64,000 nt of DNA from Indolivaga capnocytophagoides DSM 22835 (GTDB lineage Bacteria > Bacteroidota > Bacteroidia > Bacteroidales > Dysgonomonadaceae), in contig NZ_AUFL01000014.1 in assembly GCF_000426485.1 (NCBI RefSeq), positions 1 through 64,000 on the forward strand, written 5' to 3'. A model generated the notes under the pieces. The model was not told the DNA's origin. It did no database searches and saw only the letters and a list, made by a program, of their open reading frames with translations. Both the position numbers and the translations under genes were made by a program. Positions within the stretch are counted from its first letter, which is position 1, and every line of letters starts with the position of its first letter. Positions 35,614-46,820 of this stretch are shown one piece after another.

Positions 35614-36323
35614 AATGTATTATAGTTGACGATGAGCCTATTGCTCGAGAAGGTATAAGGTTACTGATTAGTGAAATACCTCAATTGGCATTACTGAAAG
35701 GATTTAATAATGCGGGAGATGCGTCTTTGTTTATAAGTGAAACATCGGTAGACTTGATTTTTCTCGATATTAATATGCCCGGAGTTAATGGGATCGAATT
35801 TGCCCGTAGTGTACCTAAGCAAACACTGATTATATTTACTACTGCATATTCAGAGTATGCTCTGGACAGCTATGAAGTGGATGCGATAGATTATCTGGTA
35901 AAGCCGATTGATCCCGTAAAATTTCGGAAAGCAGTAAATAAAGCCATAGTATATCATTCGCTTTTGATTGATGAAGAGAAGAAGAGAATAGAAAGTGCTG
36001 ATAGTGATTTTATCTTCGTGAAATCTGACCGGAAATATTTTAAGGTAAATTTTGAGGATATTCTCTTTATCGAAGGCTTAAAAGACTATATTATCATCCA
36101 GATCGAAGATCAGAGGATTATTACACGAATGAGTCTGAAAGCGATTCAGGAATTATTGCCTGAGACTCTGTTTTTCCGGATAAATAAGTCTTATATTGTC
36201 AATAAGAAGCATATCGAATCATTTGATAATAATGATGTTTTTATAGGCAAATATGAAATTGCCATAGGTAATACTTTTAGAGACGATTTTTTCAAAGCAT
36301 TTACTAATAATAAGTTGATTTGA
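35610..36323 (+). CDS. LytR/AlgR-type response regulator (LytTR)
   Basis: 237 aa. Receiver domain (about 1-120) with acidic DDE (residues 7-9), phospho-acceptor Asp53 in IFLDINMPG, Thr in FTTAY and Lys in LVKPID. C-terminal LytTR DNA-binding domain (about 135-235; FIEGLKDYIIIQ, RINKSYIVNKKHIESF). It completes a LytS/LytR-like pathway with the two upstream kinase-type genes. The target is unknown; neighbouring glycan genes are candidates. Confidence 0.93.
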   Translation: MKCIIVDDEPIAREGIRLLISEIPQLALLKGFNNAGDASLFISETSVDLIFLDINMPGVNGIEFARSVPKQTLIIFTTAYSEYALDSYEVDAIDYLVKPIDPVKFRKAVNKAIVYHSLLIDEEKKRIESADSDFIFVKSDRKYFKVNFEDILFIEGLKDYIIIQIEDQRIITRMSLKAIQELLPETLFFRINKSYIVNKKHIESFDNNDVFIGKYEIAIGNTFRDDFFKAFTNNKLI

Positions 36324-36349
36324 TAGAAGAGGGGTTTAATATAGCAGAA

Positions 36350-36380
36350 AATGCTGCAATCGTATAGATTACAGCATTTC
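36350..36380 (+). terminator. Terminator of the signalling operon
   Basis: AAATGCTG (36350-36357) pairs with CAGCATTT (36373-36380), extended by an AATC/GATT inner stem. A second hairpin, GAGAGA/TCTCTC, is at 36395-36410, just before the convergent GH97 stop at 36417. Confidence 0.65.
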
Positions 36381-36416
36381 CCAATTTGCATATGAGAGAG
36401 TTTTCTCTCTGAAGGG

Positions 36417-38669
<2,253 letters not shown>

Positions 38670-38697
38670 TTATGTTTTTTATGAGTTTATTGATCTC

Positions 38698-40725
38698 TTA
38701 GTATTTGTAATTTGTCACAGTGTAAGTTTTTCTGTCTTTTCCTACACCCTTTATTGATAATTTTTTCCAGTGTTTAGGTAATACTGATTTTTTCTGTATT
38801 ATACCAGATGGGGTAACTTCTAATCCGCCAAAACCATTAATAACTGCTTGTAGTAGCCCTCCCGCACAAGTTGCAAAATATGGGTTTTGGCTTGTTGCGG
38901 TTTCTGCAAGCACATTAAATGGTGGTCGTACATTTGGTTGATAACACCGATAAAACATTTCGGTAGCTTTATCAATATCACCTAAATGCGCATATTGAAC
39001 ACAAAAGATAGAATAAGTCATCGCAGGTCCATGCACATTGTCTACTTTATGTTCGTAATATTCCAAGTCTTTTCTTAATCTTATAGTATCTGTAATAATA
39101 TTTAAAGGATAACCCAGTAGGTTAGCATCAGCTTGTTTTATTATCTGCCCATCATAATCGATATACTCTTTGGTAACTCCATTTTCAAATGTGTGTATGG
39201 ATATGTTTTTGCTTATATCAACCCATTCTTCAGGAGCTTCTTCTCCACAAATTTTGGCGGCTTGAGCCGCAAAGTCCAGAGCCTTTATTGCCGCACCATT
39301 GGTAAAAGCATTGTCTGTTTTACCCTCTGCATATTCGTCGGCTCCTACTACATTCTTTATAGAATAAGTTCCATCTGTATTTTTCTCGACACGGCTAACC
39401 CAAAAATCAGCCGCTTTCTTCATTAGCGGATAGCCTTTTTCTTTCAGCCATTTCAGATCTTTATTCATACAATAGTAATTCCAGCATGCAATGGCAATAT
39501 CTGCCGTAATATGGTGTTCAAACTGTCCGGTAGTAGAATATATAGGTGTTGATTCTTCTCCAAAATCATCCGATTCCCAAGGAAACATAGCTCCTTTATA
39601 CCCATAAGCATCTGCTTTTCGTTCTGCAGCAGCAAGTCTGTTTATCCGATAATTGATCATTGATTCGGCTATTCCCTGATTCAGAAATAACATTGGAGGG
39701 AACATCCATATTTCTGAATCCCAGAATATATGGCCATTATATCCCTGCGAAGATAATCCCATGGGGGATATACTAAGGTCAGATCCGGCACGGCAGTATG
39801 CATACAAATTGAATAATGCAAAACGGACAGTCTTCTGAGCCTCATCGTCTCCCTCTATTATTATATCTCCCTGCCATAAATCGGCCCAATGACGTTTGTG
39901 TGCTTCCATTATGGAGGGAATACCTTCATGCATGATATAAATAACCTGCCGCTCGGATTCGCTAGATGGGTCTACGAAATCGCGGGTCGAACAAATAGAT
40001 CCCGCAAGAGAAAAAGAGATTTTTTCTCCTTTCTTCATATTTCCCGAAATGCTTGTTTGTTTTTTTTCTTTATTATCCAATTGAAATCTATCGGTAGGAT
40101 AGATGAAAACAGAAGATGCAGCAACTTTTTGCATGTGCTTTTCGGATGATGCATTGACTTGCAGTATACTGACCTGTTTTCCTCCGGCATTTAATGATTT
40201 AAATACATGGTTTGCACCGACATATTCCTTTGGTATATCCATTTCATTTTCGATATTTAGAGAAATGTTGTCCAATGCGTTTACTGTAATATTTATTAAG
40301 CCCGAAAACGGAAGGTTTCTTAGGGCCGAGATAGTATATTCGATCTCAGCTGTTTTTCCTACTTTGAATGACGTGGTGTGGGTGGCTTCTTTCATGTTTA
40401 TACTTTGTTTCCATCCACTAATGTTGGACTCTGTCACCTGTTCTCCATTTATACTCATCTTTAATATGAATGGATTTATACCTTTTAATACTCGAGTCAC
40501 TCCATATTCGTCACTTATGTCAAATACATGATTCAATATTACATGGCGAATCGAAAAAGGTTCTTTCCATGGCAATATCCCGATTGTACCATTGGCTGTA
40601 GGTGCACCTGTATAATTCTGAGTATTCTTAGCTTCTATAATCCATCCTTGTTGTGATTCTTGAGCGGATAAATATTGAAGAGAATTTATACACAAAAAAA
40701 TTATAATAAGTAGTTTATATTTCAT
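38698..40725 (-). CDS. GH65 alpha-glucoside hydrolase, kojibiose-hydrolase-like
   Basis: 675 aa with signal peptide (ending LSAQ), so it is exported. This is unlike GH65 phosphorylases, which are cytoplasmic and about 750-800 aa. Catalytic acid Glu464 lies in VVGADEYAEGKTDN. A second Glu (608, VLAETATSQN) occupies the place expected for the catalytic base of GH65 hydrolases; phosphorylases bind phosphate there. An inverting GH65 kojibiose hydrolase from a Flavobacterium dextran locus is known, and this gene's neighbours (GH31, GH66) match that setting. It probably removes alpha-1,2-linked glucose branches. The exact specificity is inference. Confidence 0.82.
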   Translation of the reverse strand: MKYKLLIIIFLCINSLQYLSAQESQQGWIIEAKNTQNYTGAPTANGTIGILPWKEPFSIRHVILNHVFDISDEYGVTRVLKGINPFILKMSINGEQVTESNISGWKQSINMKEATHTTSFKVGKTAEIEYTISALRNLPFSGLINITVNALDNISLNIENEMDIPKEYVGANHVFKSLNAGGKQVSILQVNASSEKHMQKVAASSVFIYPTDRFQLDNKEKKQTSISGNMKKGEKISFSLAGSICSTRDFVDPSSESERQVIYIMHEGIPSIMEAHKRHWADLWQGDIIIEGDDEAQKTVRFALFNLYAYCRAGSDLSISPMGLSSQGYNGHIFWDSEIWMFPPMLFLNQGIAESMINYRINRLAAAERKADAYGYKGAMFPWESDDFGEESTPIYSTTGQFEHHITADIAIACWNYYCMNKDLKWLKEKGYPLMKKAADFWVSRVEKNTDGTYSIKNVVGADEYAEGKTDNAFTNGAAIKALDFAAQAAKICGEEAPEEWVDISKNISIHTFENGVTKEYIDYDGQIIKQADANLLGYPLNIITDTIRLRKDLEYYEHKVDNVHGPAMTYSIFCVQYAHLGDIDKATEMFYRCYQPNVRPPFNVLAETATSQNPYFATCAGGLLQAVINGFGGLEVTPSGIIQKKSVLPKHWKKLSIKGVGKDRKTYTVTNYKY

Positions 40726-40770
40726 ATAATCAGTGTAATATTAGAATAGTTCTTTGAACAAGAGTTATTA

Positions 40771-43257
40771 CTAATTATTTATTTGTATGTTGATTCTATT
40801 TCTTTGGTCCGGAATTTTTACCCAACATTCCATCGTAACCTCATTCCATGACCATTCGGTAGAAATTATATCCTTGTTCAAAGTCTCCGAGATAGATTGT
40901 TCTACTACATTTTTTATAACAATTCCATTTACAGTTACTGTTTCAGGCTTTTTATCCAAATGATATTTCAGTACGATATTTCTTTTCTGCGATTGAATAA
41001 ACCCTTTGTCGTCCGGAGTTATACTTGTCGTATATCCGTCTTCAGAAGTTGTACACATAAATTGTGTTTTAGAGTAAATATCCTTCAGATAATCAAGATT
41101 CTCTCCATTATCCTCGTACAATTCAAAAGAAGTGCTTTCGTCCACATAATTCGGAAATATATGAACAAATACCGGATAATCCTTATTTTCGTGAATATAC
41201 TGCATTACAGGCATCATCGGTATAATAGAGCCTTTTTTTACAAATATAGGAATTGTATTTAAAGGAGCCTTGTAAGCAATAGTTTGTCCACCCAGATAAA
41301 CGGTTTTCTTATCATTAAAGTCGATCCATTCTCCATCAGGCAGATATACGCGTTTTACCCGTTCACCCTTTTTTAGAACAGGTGCGACCAAAATTTCTTC
41401 ACCAAATATAAATTGATTGTCAATTTTAGCAGCTTCCGCATCGTTCGGATATTCCATAAACAGTCCTCTGGTAATAGGTAATCCTGTATCGTGGGCTTTG
41501 CGTGAATAAGTATAGAGATAGGGGAACAATTGATATTTAAGTTCGATTGCAGCCTTACTGTTCTTTTCCACCACATCGCCAAACATCCAGGGTTCTACAG
41601 CATTATCGCCTTCGTGATGAATACGGCTTAGAGGACAGAATACACCAAATTGCAGCCAGCGGGTATACAGTTCACCCATTGCCTTGTAATCGGTAATATC
41701 TCCGCAGTAACCCGAAATATCGGTTGTCCAGAAAGGAATACCTCCTAATCCTGCGGAGATACCGACAGCTACCTGATTCTCGAGTTGCCCCCATCCTTCA
41801 AGAACATCATTTCCGTTTCCGCTATCGTTAGTCCATCCAAAAGTATATCGTTGCAGTCCTGCATAAGCAGACCTTGTCATCTGGAATATACGGCGGTTTG
41901 GATTATGTTTCTCGAATTGTTCTTTTACAACTTTATCCCAAGTTAGTCCATAGATATTATGAACTTCATTGTGCATTCCGATATGATGTTTCATAAACAG
42001 ACGGTCTACATCTTCTTCGTTGCTCCAGGCAGGTTCACCCATATCAGTCCAAAAGCCGCTTATTCCGTCATCTATCGGTTTTTGCTGATATTTTCCCCAC
42101 CAGTCGGCAACTTCGGGTATGCTGAAATCGACCACACCGCAATTTCCACCCCATGGCCATGGCATATCATAAGATTTTCCTGTGCGGACGTCTTTAACGA
42201 AATATCCAAGTTTATCGGCCTCCTGCCATTGCTTCTTATTTGCCTGAGAGACAACTGGATCTTGTGATACAATCATCTTAAAACCTTGAGATTTTAAATT
42301 CTGAAGCATGCCTTTAGGGTTGGTGTAGTTGCCTTTTCGCCATTCAAAATCCTGCAGATTCTGAGTCCAGCCGATATCCTGATAAATAATATCACATGGT
42401 ATCTGGCGTTTACGGAATTCGGCAGCTACCTGTAGAGCCTGATCTTCTTTAGTGTAAAGCCCCCGGCATTGAGCAAGCCCCAATGCCCATTTAGGAGGCA
42501 TGATCGGTTTTCCGGTCAGGTCAATATATTGTTCCTGAATTTCTTTATAGTCTTTTCCGAATATGAAATAATAGACAAATGCTCCGTCGGGAGCTTCGAA
42601 TGAATAATATTCGTCCGATTCCGTTCCGAATTTAAATTCAGTCTTATAGGTATTATCAAGAAATATTCCGTAACGGTAGCTGCTCATAAAGAAAGGAATA
42701 CTCTTAGCTAAAGGGTCTTCCGTTACGCTATAGCAAGGGCGGTCGCTGTTCCACATCTTATATGAATGTCCACGGCGGTTAAGCGTTCCTGTTTTTTCAC
42801 CTAATCCAAAGAACTGTTCGTCGTTTCTTAATACTTTATACGCTTTTACAGCAGAAGAATCAGATACATGCCCTTTATCTTTGAAGTCACTGAAAACCAA
42901 TTTCTGCCATTTATCGAATATCTGTAACTGCATCGGGTTTTTATTAACCCTGATGCGTAATTTTGATGTAAATATCTCGTAGCAGGCAGGTTCTTCATTA
43001 ACATTGACTTCTCCTACATTCTCGAGACTCTCATTCACCACGGCGTAAGAATGGTTTTTTCGGGTAAGTTTACCTGACTGATCAAACCATACTTTTACTA
43101 CCGAATTACTATTGATTGTCAAAGACAGCTTAGCCCCGTCCTTACAATTAAATATTACTTCATTTCCTTTCTTTGTATAGGAAATACATTCCCCGGCGAA
43201 TAGAACCGCCGAAGAAAGTATTATCCCGAAAACTAGTAAACCTATTTTTTTTATCAT
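40771..43257 (-). CDS. GH31 alpha-glucosidase/dextranase-type enzyme
   Basis: 828 aa with signal peptide. GH31 barrel with nucleophile Asp405 in FWTDMGEP (the common WxDMxE form) and acid Asp478 in WTNDSGNGND, preceded by FGLGEKTG and YRYGIFLDN. C-terminal DUF5110-like region (YEDNGENLDYLKDIYSK). Its location directly after GH66/SusCDE genes suggests action on isomalto-oligosaccharides. GH31 enzymes from flavobacterial and Bacteroides dextran loci have this build. A near-copy of the GTAAC palindrome (43397-43411) lies 140 bases upstream. Confidence 0.9.
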   Translation of the reverse strand: MIKKIGLLVFGIILSSAVLFAGECISYTKKGNEVIFNCKDGAKLSLTINSNSVVKVWFDQSGKLTRKNHSYAVVNESLENVGEVNVNEEPACYEIFTSKLRIRVNKNPMQLQIFDKWQKLVFSDFKDKGHVSDSSAVKAYKVLRNDEQFFGLGEKTGTLNRRGHSYKMWNSDRPCYSVTEDPLAKSIPFFMSSYRYGIFLDNTYKTEFKFGTESDEYYSFEAPDGAFVYYFIFGKDYKEIQEQYIDLTGKPIMPPKWALGLAQCRGLYTKEDQALQVAAEFRKRQIPCDIIYQDIGWTQNLQDFEWRKGNYTNPKGMLQNLKSQGFKMIVSQDPVVSQANKKQWQEADKLGYFVKDVRTGKSYDMPWPWGGNCGVVDFSIPEVADWWGKYQQKPIDDGISGFWTDMGEPAWSNEEDVDRLFMKHHIGMHNEVHNIYGLTWDKVVKEQFEKHNPNRRIFQMTRSAYAGLQRYTFGWTNDSGNGNDVLEGWGQLENQVAVGISAGLGGIPFWTTDISGYCGDITDYKAMGELYTRWLQFGVFCPLSRIHHEGDNAVEPWMFGDVVEKNSKAAIELKYQLFPYLYTYSRKAHDTGLPITRGLFMEYPNDAEAAKIDNQFIFGEEILVAPVLKKGERVKRVYLPDGEWIDFNDKKTVYLGGQTIAYKAPLNTIPIFVKKGSIIPMMPVMQYIHENKDYPVFVHIFPNYVDESTSFELYEDNGENLDYLKDIYSKTQFMCTTSEDGYTTSITPDDKGFIQSQKRNIVLKYHLDKKPETVTVNGIVIKNVVEQSISETLNKDIISTEWSWNEVTMECWVKIPDQRNRINIQINN

Positions 43258-43396
43258 ATATCTTTATTCTTTTAGGCTGCAGATGGCAACCTTTATTTTC
43301 AATCAGGTAAGGCAAAAAAGGTAACACCGAAACATTCTACTTACTATTTTGTTACTTTCTTCTGATATTTGTTTTCCAGCCTTTTAACCGTCAAAA

Positions 43397-43411
43397 GGTA
43401 ACAAAGGTGAC
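43397..43411. promoter_or_regulatory. GTAAC-N4-GTTACC palindrome, near copy
   Basis: GGTAACAAAGGTGAC differs by one base from the perfect form. A further GTAAC (43321-43325) and GTTAC (43351-43355) occur in the same 257-base gap between GH66 and GH31. The remainder of the gap shows no gene. Confidence 0.35.
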
Positions 43412-43514
43412 GAAAGAATGTACTTTTCGGATGTACCCTTTTTGTTCTGTTTTATACTTACAACTGTATTCTATTGCATAGATAAAATTTTCAGTTGATC
43501 AGTTTCGATACCGT

Positions 43515-45272
43515 TTAGTATTCCAATACAACCATATCCCAATATTTAAGAGAAGGCACGGTTAAATTGATTTCATTACCCGATTGAGTAAAGTCTATGC
43601 TCTGTGCAACTCCTCCATTGATATCGGGAGAGGCTATCCATACCTTAGAGACTGTTTTTCCTGAGGATATACTGATTCCGATTCCGGAAACGGTTGTTGC
43701 AGCTGTTTGATTTCCATTTGTATCACGCCATTCCATCGAATTTGCATTCGTAAAGTTTATCAGGTGTAATACATCCCTGTTTGTAAATCTTTTCGAAACA
43801 ACTGCTACTTCACCTTGCGATGCAGGCCAGTTATTGAATATCAGTTTATTGTCGGTAGATTGTACCTTGATGCTGGAAAAAGTTCCGCCATCACGCAACA
43901 GGTTCTGATAGGCAACCAGAAAATCGTAATAATAAGTCAGATTCTGTTTTGTCTCCCTTTTCATTTGTAAGTTCGAATTCGGGAAATATTCATTCGACAG
44001 ATAATGTTCTCCTAATTCGAGGTGGGCACCTCCAAATGAGAATATGACCGCATTGGTCAATAATATACCTGGCATATTTATGAATCCTGAATTTCCGGAC
44101 TTATCATAATTCATATAAGCTGCTAAAACAGTTTGTTTAGCGTTGTTACTATACGAATTGTTATTGATAATTACCTGAGCAAGGTCTTCGTAGGTTTTAC
44201 TTTCAGACCAGACTTCAGTATATAAGAAGTCTATGTCCGATTTGGAGATGCTTTTCTCTTGCCCGTATTGGCTGACTGCATTCATCACCAGTCTTTTTTC
44301 CGGGTTAGCCTGTTTCATAGCGGCTATAAATGATTTATATGTTTCATCGAGTTTTACATCTTCACCGTTGTAATTATATACTGTTCCTCTGTCTCCTAAC
44401 TGGTCGATGTGATATCCGTCGAAATTAAATACCGAGTATACATCTTTGTTTCTTCCGGCCAGATATGCCTGCCACTCGGTATTACCCGGATTGGTCAAAT
44501 AAATGTTGCTGCGGAAAGGAGCATCTAACGGATGGTTGTCTTTTTCTGTATGATTTTTGTCCTTGAATAAGTACCACTCTTCTTTTACTCCGTCAGAAGC
44601 AGCATTATCCAATGCCCCGAAAGCAAGATTGTAAAACATAGCCTTCATTCCTTTGTTATGAGCTGCATCAATATAACCTTTTACGGTAGACTGATAGTTG
44701 GTACGTCCGATGAGGTCGAGCCACGATTCAGCAGGATTTTCAACTGTTCCGGCTAATGGGCGTTGATGATCATACATCCAGTCATAGAATTGAATACCAT
44801 TGATGTGATACCTGTTTAATACTTCCACATTGTCTATGATGGTTTTGTCTGAAAGTTTACCGTATGAAGATAAAAATCCGTAACGAGGGAATTTCTTCCA
44901 ATCCGACGATACGTCAACAGCTATACTCTGATATACCTTTTCTGTTCCGTCTTCAGTAGCATAAATATCTACCATGTAACCTTTGTAATCATCGGCAGGA
45001 GCCTGCCAGCTCCAAGACTCGGACGATAGGCTTTCTTCTTTCAGAACTTCACCTAAGTGTGAATATCTGACTTTGAGATTTCCCGAGGGTTTATCTTTCA
45101 GGGTAAACTGTACGGTTTCGCCCGGTTGATAACAAGCCTTGTCGGTTGTTAGTGTTGCATTGAAATATGTCTCTCCGTATATTACCGGATCATTTTTTGT
45201 ATCGTAATAATCTTCACAGCCGGTGGTTAGTATAGCCAGACCAAAAGCCAAGGATAAATACGTCTTTTTCAT
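43515..45272 (-). CDS. GH66 endo-dextranase (surface lipoprotein)
   Basis: 585 aa; lipobox TTGC places it in the outer membrane, probably at the surface. N-terminal Ig-like domain (about 35-120), then the GH66 barrel (about 125-480) with nucleophile Asp290 in YHIDQLG and acid Glu353 in LYTEVWSE, and a C-terminal beta domain. GH66 enzymes cleave alpha-1,6-glucosidic bonds inside dextran or form cycloisomalto-oligosaccharides. The CBM35 insert of the latter is absent, favouring dextranase. Fits with SusE/F-, SusD- and SusC-like genes immediately upstream. Confidence 0.92.
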   Translation of the reverse strand: MKKTYLSLAFGLAILTTGCEDYYDTKNDPVIYGETYFNATLTTDKACYQPGETVQFTLKDKPSGNLKVRYSHLGEVLKEESLSSESWSWQAPADDYKGYMVDIYATEDGTEKVYQSIAVDVSSDWKKFPRYGFLSSYGKLSDKTIIDNVEVLNRYHINGIQFYDWMYDHQRPLAGTVENPAESWLDLIGRTNYQSTVKGYIDAAHNKGMKAMFYNLAFGALDNAASDGVKEEWYLFKDKNHTEKDNHPLDAPFRSNIYLTNPGNTEWQAYLAGRNKDVYSVFNFDGYHIDQLGDRGTVYNYNGEDVKLDETYKSFIAAMKQANPEKRLVMNAVSQYGQEKSISKSDIDFLYTEVWSESKTYEDLAQVIINNNSYSNNAKQTVLAAYMNYDKSGNSGFINMPGILLTNAVIFSFGGAHLELGEHYLSNEYFPNSNLQMKRETKQNLTYYYDFLVAYQNLLRDGGTFSSIKVQSTDNKLIFNNWPASQGEVAVVSKRFTNRDVLHLINFTNANSMEWRDTNGNQTAATTVSGIGISISSGKTVSKVWIASPDINGGVAQSIDFTQSGNEINLTVPSLKYWDMVVLEY

Positions 45273-45289
45273 GTTATTGTATCTTTAAA

Positions 45290-45318
45290 AGAGGAGTTTC
45301 TTAATCTGAGACTCCTCT
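45290..45318 (-). terminator. Intercistronic hairpin between SusE/F-like and GH66 genes
   Basis: AGAGGAGT (45290-45297) pairs perfectly with ACTCCTCT (45311-45318). No long T-run follows, so it may be an attenuator or mRNA-stability element lowering GH66 expression relative to SusCDE rather than a full terminator. Confidence 0.45.
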
Positions 45319-45335
45319 GCTCTTGTTATTTAAAG

Positions 45336-45348
45336 AGGTCTGAGACCT
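45336..45348. promoter_or_regulatory. AGGTC-N3-GACCT palindrome, exact copy 3
   Basis: AGGTCTGAGACCT abuts the stop codon of the SusE/F-like gene (45348-45350), exactly as copy 1 abuts the stop at 2844. It lies 64 bases upstream of the GH66 start. Confidence 0.5.
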
Positions 45349-46787
45349 TATTTTTTGATAATTACAGTTTGTTGCAGCTGATCCAATTCGATAGTATATG
45401 TTCCCGCACTGGAGATTTTCCATTTATTATCGGGATTTGCTCCGCCGGCACTGAAAATCATTTGCTCGGTAGTGCCTGTTGGTTCTTTTCCGTTTTCACT
45501 GGCTAAAAACCAATCGCCGTTCCAGTCACTTTTCTTGTCGCAGGTAAATTTTAATTCTCCGGCGTTAAGAGTTCCTGTCCAAGTGAATTTATATGGATTA
45601 CCCGATACAACTGTCATTGGTGTCGCACTATCGATACTCCATCCGTTAGGAGCTGCGTCTCCTATCAGATAGATGAGTTTATATGGAGTGAACGGAACGA
45701 TATCTATTTTCATGTCACGTGTATCGAGTTTTATCTTATAAACCCCTCCGGCAATGTTCCATTTATTGTCGGGGTCTCCTGCCCATTTGCTGACTTCAAG
45801 ATTAGTTCCAGCTCCTGTTTGATCTACTGTAGGACGGAAAAATGCAGCATCCCAGTTTTGGGCTGTAGCTATTTTGAAATCACCTCCGGCTGATAAATCA
45901 GCGTTATAATGGAAGATAAACGGATCGGATGGATCTACAGTCATTGCTTTGAAGTTCCATCCTGTAGGGTTTCCTACCAGCCACAATTCGCTGTATTCAG
46001 GAGCATCCAGAGTCTCAATGCTAATCACCATATTAATGATGTTGAGTGAAATTTTATAGATACCAGTTGCAGGTATTGTGAATTTATCGTCTGCATCTTT
46101 ATCCGATTCACGTAAAGAGAGTTTAGTATTATCACTTCCCTTATTGTATGATGGAAGGAAACTGCCCAATGTGGTGATAAATTTCAGTTCTCCGGCATTT
46201 AGTTTTCCTTGCCATACAAAACCTCCCGCAGCTCCTGATACGGTATTCATTTTAGTGGCGTTATCTGCACTCCATCCATTGGGTGCTGCGCTGCCGATAA
46301 GGTAAAGGGTAGATGATACGGGTTTATAAGTTTTAACTGAAACTTTTAGTACTTCTGAAACTTGGGGATCTATATTTTCCTGAAGAACTTTTGCTGTAAC
46401 ACGGGCTTCCAACTCAACCGAAGTATTGGTTTCGGCTCCAAGTTGATTGATGATTATTGCATTTAGTTCTTCCGTCTTATAAGAAACAGATGTTTTACCC
46501 TGAGTTAGTTTAACTTCTATTTTTTTGTTGAAATCAGTACCTCCGAGTCCAAGTTCGAATGTATATGTAATAGCTGCATTTGTATTGAAGTTAGATCCGG
46601 GTGTCCATTCGAAAGTAATGGCATTACTTTGGGGAGCGGTAACATCCAGTTCCAGCGAGGTATTATCCGCTGATAATGTCAACGGTTGATTGCCGAGATC
46701 TGTTTCTTTATAGTCATCATCACAAGAGATGAATAAAGCCGGAATAGTCAGAAGTATTCCCAACAGTATATTAGTTATATTTTTCAT
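45348..46787 (-). CDS. SusE/SusF-like surface glycan-binding lipoprotein
   Basis: 479 aa; lipoprotein signal with FISC. An N-terminal SusE-type Ig domain (about 25-155; LTLSADNTSLELD) is followed by three tandem starch-binding-like domains starting LYLIGSAAPNGWSADNA (about 165), LWLVGNPTGWNFKAM (about 270) and IYLIGDAAPNGWSIDSA (about 375). Domains 1 and 3 are clearly closest to each other, a recent duplication. It binds alpha-glucan at the cell surface beside SusC/SusD. Confidence 0.92.
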   Translation of the reverse strand: MKNITNILLGILLTIPALFISCDDDYKETDLGNQPLTLSADNTSLELDVTAPQSNAITFEWTPGSNFNTNAAITYTFELGLGGTDFNKKIEVKLTQGKTSVSYKTEELNAIIINQLGAETNTSVELEARVTAKVLQENIDPQVSEVLKVSVKTYKPVSSTLYLIGSAAPNGWSADNATKMNTVSGAAGGFVWQGKLNAGELKFITTLGSFLPSYNKGSDNTKLSLRESDKDADDKFTIPATGIYKISLNIINMVISIETLDAPEYSELWLVGNPTGWNFKAMTVDPSDPFIFHYNADLSAGGDFKIATAQNWDAAFFRPTVDQTGAGTNLEVSKWAGDPDNKWNIAGGVYKIKLDTRDMKIDIVPFTPYKLIYLIGDAAPNGWSIDSATPMTVVSGNPYKFTWTGTLNAGELKFTCDKKSDWNGDWFLASENGKEPTGTTEQMIFSAGGANPDNKWKISSAGTYTIELDQLQQTVIIKK

Positions 46788-46820
46788 TTTGAATTCAGTT
46801 TTTAATATAAGTAAGAGACC

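Noticed and set aside
45472-46305. Direct DNA repeats as a possible mobile or tandem element
   Set aside because: They coincide with the homologous domains of the SusE/F-like protein and reflect domain duplication inside a gene.
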